A DNA stretch of 11,078 bases from Pyrodictiaceae archaeon (lineage in GTDB: Archaea > Thermoproteota > Thermoprotei_A > Sulfolobales > Pyrodictiaceae). Below are positions 8,700 to 11,078 of the stretch, one piece after another; the stretch's first letter is position 1; each line of letters starts with the position of its first letter. Made by a program: the position numbers and the translations under genes. Location: assembly GCA_027043685.1 (NCBI GenBank), contig JALUFI010000164.1, forward strand, positions 1 through 11,078, read 5' to 3'. Under the pieces are notes generated by a model. The model saw only the letters and a list, made by a program, of their open reading frames with translations. It was not told the DNA's origin and searched no databases.

Positions 8700-9484
8700 C
8701 CGAGAAGCTCCTCGGGCCCGGGGAGCCCTATACCGGCTTCCCTTGCGAAGAACCGGTGGATGTTCCAGATGTCGTGGCGGAGGAAGTCCTCCGCATTCGG
8801 GTGCTCCAGGCTAACCGCCTGCGCCACATCTATGACGTAGAGCTTGCCGTCTAGGTAGAGGAGGTTGTACTCGCTGAAATCCGCGTGGACGAGCCCCGCG
8901 CAGCACAGGATGCGGCGGTACTGCCTCAGAGCCTCCCAGGCAAGCTCCTCCAGCTCCCCCGGCTCCAGCTCCCGGTAGGCCTCCCGGAGCGTCGGCGCCC
9001 GGAGCCCACCACGGCCAATGAACTCCATCACTATTATGTTCTGGTAGACGAGGTACGGCCGTGGGACGCGGACACCCGCCTCGTACATCCTCTTAAGGTT
9101 GCGGAACTCCTTCCGGGCCCACGCGAAGAACAGCTTCTTCGTGTTACTAGTGTCCACGTTCCGGAACCGGGGGTCGCCGAGCAAGTACTTCTGGATACTC
9201 TTCCGGAACTCCGCGGTCACGGTGAGGTATATCTTGACCGCGTACTCCTCCCCCCGCCTACCGATGGCCCGGTACACCCTCGCCTCCTTCCCAGCACTAA
9301 CCACGCCCGCGAACCTGTCGATACGGAGCCGCCTCATCACCTCATAGGCTGCGAGCAGCGTCTGCCGATCCCAGACCTCCTCGACGGTCTCAAACAAGTC
9401 CTTGTCCTTCAGCCTGCGCTGCCTCCTACCACCCAGCCACCAGTCACCCCCAGCCCAAGCCCCCCGGGGAGGCAGGCACTGCAA
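8612..9484 (-). CDS. rio1: RIO1-family atypical serine protein kinase/ATPase
   Basis: RIO1 is an atypical kinase/ATPase required for late maturation of the small ribosomal subunit. The 290-residue protein shows all family marks: the P-loop equivalent SAGKEARVY (63-71, family STGKEANVY), ATP-binding Lys84 in AVKIY, KEFRNLKRMYEAGVRVPRP (125-143), the hinge MEFIG (153-157), the catalytic loop LVHADFSEYN (198-207; Asp202 and Asn207), and the metal-binding Asp219 in VIDVAQAVSLEHPNA. All key residues are present. The start is unsure. TTG at 9484 gives a family-like N-terminal length but has no Shine-Dalgarno. AGGAGG at 9422-9427 (minus strand) sits 9 bases before an in-frame CTG at 9412, directly before the conserved KDKDLFETVEEV segment. 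The KH gene overlaps its 3' end, and the cydA-like gene lies 116 bases upstream. Confidence 0.93.
   Translation of the reverse strand: MQCLPPRGAWAGGDWWLGGRRQRRLKDKDLFETVEEVWDRQTLLAAYEVMRRLRIDRFAGVVSAGKEARVYRAIGRRGEEYAVKIYLTVTAEFRKSIQKYLLGDPRFRNVDTSNTKKLFFAWARKEFRNLKRMYEAGVRVPRPYLVYQNIIVMEFIGRGGLRAPTLREAYRELEPGELEELAWEALRQYRRILCCAGLVHADFSEYNLLYLDGKLYVIDVAQAVSLEHPNAEDFLRHDIWNIHRFFAREAGIGLPGPEELLGWVRRCSEEECPGERGRRAQQLVEASQES
8708..8713 (-). promoter_or_regulatory. Ribosome binding site of the KH gene, inside rio1
   Basis: On the minus strand this reads GAGGAG, 8 bases before the GTG at 8699 and within the coding sequence of rio1. It supports the long-overlap start of the KH gene. Confidence 0.45.
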
Positions 9485-9600
9485 CGCCCTAAATGAGGAG
9501 ACAGCACGTCACTGGCCAGCCGCGCCGGGCGAGAAGTAGCCCCCGGACCAAGGGGGAGGGGCAAGGAAAAACGCCGGGAAGGCTGAAGGAGGCCCGCTGT
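9485..9600 (-). other. Gap between cydA-like gene and rio1
   Basis: The minus-strand reading contains a terminator-like T run (see 9567-9571). A weak AT-rich element, catttagg (about 9489-9496), is the only candidate promoter for rio1 and would start transcription near 9466, inside the annotated rio1 N terminus. The rest is GC-rich and shows nothing else. Confidence 0.3.
9567..9571 (-). terminator. T run after the cydA-like gene
   Basis: On the minus strand a run of five T follows a GC-rich segment about 30 bases after the cydA-like stop codon. This is a plausible archaeal termination signal and suggests that the cydA-like message ends before rio1. Confidence 0.4.
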
Positions 9601-10998
9601 TTAGCTCTCGGCTGCCGCTGCGGCTACCGCCGGCTTGGCTGCCGCCTGCTTGCCGGGGCTGAGGATTATGTATAGCAGGTAGGCGGCGAAGGCGGTCAGG
9701 AAGGCTATGAAGCCGAAAGTCAGCCAGACGACTGCCGGCTCCACTGCTATCTCGTTGACTCCGGCGTAGAGCTGGTCGAGGAGCGGCAGGAACGCCGGGT
9801 ACTTCGCCGCCAGCGCCTTGAGGACGCCCTCTGCGCTGCTGCCTGCACCATCAACCAGCACGACGCTGTTGATGGTGTTTATGACCTCTTTGAGGGTCTG
9901 CTGGTTCAGTGGCTTGATTACGACGCCGTACTGCTGGACCAGCTGCTGCGGCGTTATGTGGCCGGCCAGCACATCGGGCCACGCGGCTATGAAGAACGGG
10001 TACTGGCTGAACGCGTTGAGGTACTCGCCCAGCGGCACCGTGAGCACAGCGGCTACGCCGGCGACGAGCAGGAGCTTCGCGGCGCCGCTGTCCAGCTGGC
10101 CGCGCAGCAGCTTAGGCACCGCGACTATCAATGCGACGAACTGGACCGCGAAGAACAGCATCTTCAGCACGAAGAGCCACGCTACATTGTAGTAGGCTAC
10201 GCCGTCGCCCACCCGCCAGCCGAGGCTGGCGAAGACGTTGTTAAACTTGTAGGGTATCGCCTCCAGGCTTACGGCGTACCAGAGGCCCATGAATATCATC
10301 AGCACCGCGCCCACAGCGGCCGGCTTAGCCATCATCTTTGCTATCCTTAGGGCGTACTCGCGCTCCTCGCCGCTACTCATAGCGGCCTTGTAGGCGTAGG
10401 CACCCATTATCGCGAAGAACGTCACAGTGAAGGCAGCAGTTATGCTCTTTACGTAGAGCGGTATCGTTGTCGGGTTGCTGAAGAGCGCCGCGCCCAGGTC
10501 TAGGCCGTAGTGGGGGCTGCCGCTGCTGAGGTCAACCACCAGGCCGGCAGGTATGTTGAGGAAGGCGAAGACTGAGCGGAACCCCAGGGGTATCAGCAGC
10601 GCCGTTATCGCCAGCGCCGCGCCTATCGCGTAGTGCGCCGGGCGGCTCCACCGGTCCCAGCCATAGTAGAACCCTACTATGCTGAAGAAGTGCAGCGCTA
10701 TAGCCAGCACCGAGAGCGCGAAGGGTATCAACGCTATGTGGCCGGCGATGCCGATGAAGTCGGGGTAGTAGCTGAGCAGGAACACCGTGAACGCCGTGCC
10801 GAAGACACCGGCGAGCCCGTAGGTGGCGGCATAGAACCTCATGAGGCTCCGGGCAGCCCTCTCGAGCTGCGCGTCCCCGGTCTTATCGGCCCTCCACTTG
10901 AGGTAGGGCACTATCCATGCCAGCCCTATGCCCAGGTTCACCAGCGCTATGTGCCAGCCGAACATGTAGGCCAGCCACGCGGGCGCTACACCGATCAC
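9601..10998 (-). CDS. cydA: Divergent cytochrome bd oxidase subunit I (CydA)-like membrane protein
   Basis: A 465-residue membrane protein related to subunit I of cytochrome bd-type quinol oxidases. Family resemblance is clearest in helix 1, WHIALVNLGIGLAW (15-28), where His16 matches the high-spin haem ligand His19 of E. coli CydA. It is also clear in HFFSIVGFYYGWDRWS (103-118), the equivalent of the FFLESTF...GWDRL block. About nine hydrophobic helices are visible and the C-terminal tail is Ala-rich. By my hand alignment on GWDR, E. coli Glu107 is replaced by His103 and Glu99 by a Leu. The low-spin haem ligand His186 aligns with Lys184 in LYVKSITAAF. The long quinol-binding Q-loop is absent, and no cydB is beside it. 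It may be a CydA'-like or otherwise altered subunit rather than a working oxidase. GTG at 10998 is chosen for its Shine-Dalgarno. Confidence 0.78.
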   Translation of the reverse strand: MIGVAPAWLAYMFGWHIALVNLGIGLAWIVPYLKWRADKTGDAQLERAARSLMRFYAATYGLAGVFGTAFTVFLLSYYPDFIGIAGHIALIPFALSVLAIALHFFSIVGFYYGWDRWSRPAHYAIGAALAITALLIPLGFRSVFAFLNIPAGLVVDLSSGSPHYGLDLGAALFSNPTTIPLYVKSITAAFTVTFFAIMGAYAYKAAMSSGEEREYALRIAKMMAKPAAVGAVLMIFMGLWYAVSLEAIPYKFNNVFASLGWRVGDGVAYYNVAWLFVLKMLFFAVQFVALIVAVPKLLRGQLDSGAAKLLLVAGVAAVLTVPLGEYLNAFSQYPFFIAAWPDVLAGHITPQQLVQQYGVVIKPLNQQTLKEVINTINSVVLVDGAGSSAEGVLKALAAKYPAFLPLLDQLYAGVNEIAVEPAVVWLTFGFIAFLTAFAAYLLYIILSPGKQAAAKPAVAAAAAES

Positions 10999-11004
10999 AG
11001 CACG

Positions 11005-11013
11005 TCACCCCTT
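11005..11013 (-). promoter_or_regulatory. Ribosome binding site of the cydA-like gene
   Basis: On the minus strand AAGGGGTGA ends 6 bases before the GTG at 10998, a good match to the 16S rRNA 3' end. It fixes the start at this GTG. Confidence 0.6.
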
Positions 11014-11035
11014 GCTACCGGCCCCACCTACACTC

Positions 11036-11061
11036 ATGCATGCACACATAGCCATATGCAT
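11036..11061. repeat. Pair of ATGCAT palindromes near the cydA-like promoter
   Basis: ATGCAT occurs at 11036-11041 (within the larger palindrome TGCATGCA, 11037-11044) and again at 11056-11061, next to the palindrome CATATG. The two sites are 20 bases apart, about two helical turns. They flank the predicted transcription start near 11045, downstream of the TATA box on the minus strand. The position suits repressor binding, but no regulator is known. Confidence 0.4.
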
Positions 11062-11065
11062 CCAG

Positions 11066-11077
11066 CCTATATATAGG
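11066..11077 (-). promoter_or_regulatory. Palindromic TATA box of the cydA-like gene
   Basis: CCTATATATAGG is a perfect 12-base palindrome and the strongest AT element in the right part of the window. On the minus strand it predicts transcription starting near 11045, giving a leader of about 46 bases before the GTG at 10998. Because it is symmetric it could also serve a gene on the plus strand beyond the window edge; the BRE that would decide this is cut off. Confidence 0.65.
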
Positions 11078-11078
11078 G

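Noticed and set aside
10633..11076. Plus-strand open frame reaching the right edge
   Set aside because: It is antisense to the conserved helix-1 region and GWDR block of the cydA-like gene. Its His/Thr-rich tail only reflects the ATGCAT/CACA repeats in the control region.

Overview
The window looks like a chromosomal segment of a hyperthermophilic crenarchaeon, most likely of the Desulfurococcales/Pyrodictiaceae type. The reasons are a very GC-rich sequence with heavy use of AGG (Arg) and ATA (Ile) codons, TATA-box promoters with short leaders, GTG/TTG starts, GGAGG/GGTGA-type ribosome binding sites, and archaeal proteins (Cdc48/VAT, aIF1A, RIO1, a two-KH Pno1/Dim2-like protein and a cyclic 2,3-diphosphoglycerate synthetase-like protein). 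The genus is an inference. No rRNA, tRNA, CRISPR array or insertion sequence was recognised.

Left part, plus strand (1-3377): a free-standing AlaX-type tRNA-editing protein (141-638), a full two-ring Cdc48 ATPase with its own TATA box (754-2940), a pyrimidine-rich termination region, and a small Ala/Val/Gly-rich ORF (3099-3377). The stop of that ORF interlocks with the stop of the next gene, which runs the other way. Centre (3374-6098): a divergent pair, a COG2407 fucose/arabinose-isomerase-like protein on the minus strand (3374-4630) and a cyclic 2,3-diphosphoglycerate synthetase-like protein on the plus strand (4761-6098), sharing about 130 bases of control region.

Right of centre (6099-7960): the translation initiation factor aIF1A, whose only reasonable start is a CTG codon behind a near-perfect Shine-Dalgarno, followed after 14 bases by an APC-superfamily amino-acid permease. 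Right part, minus strand (8061-10998): a divergent cytochrome bd subunit I (CydA)-like membrane protein with its own palindromic TATA box, then RIO1 kinase, then the KH protein, which overlaps the rio1 3' end by up to 88 bases. aIF1A, RIO1 and the KH protein all serve the small ribosomal subunit and are commonly adjacent in archaea; here the permease lies between them and aIF1A faces the other way.

Most of the window is core archaeal housekeeping: translation quality control and initiation, 40S-like ribosome maturation, protein unfolding and probably thermoprotectant synthesis. The points most worth a second look are the CTG start of aIF1A, the CydA-like protein that lacks several residues expected in a canonical cytochrome bd, the Cdc48 C terminus without an HbYX tail, the rio1/KH overlap, and the repeated ATGCAT elements around the cydA-like promoter.
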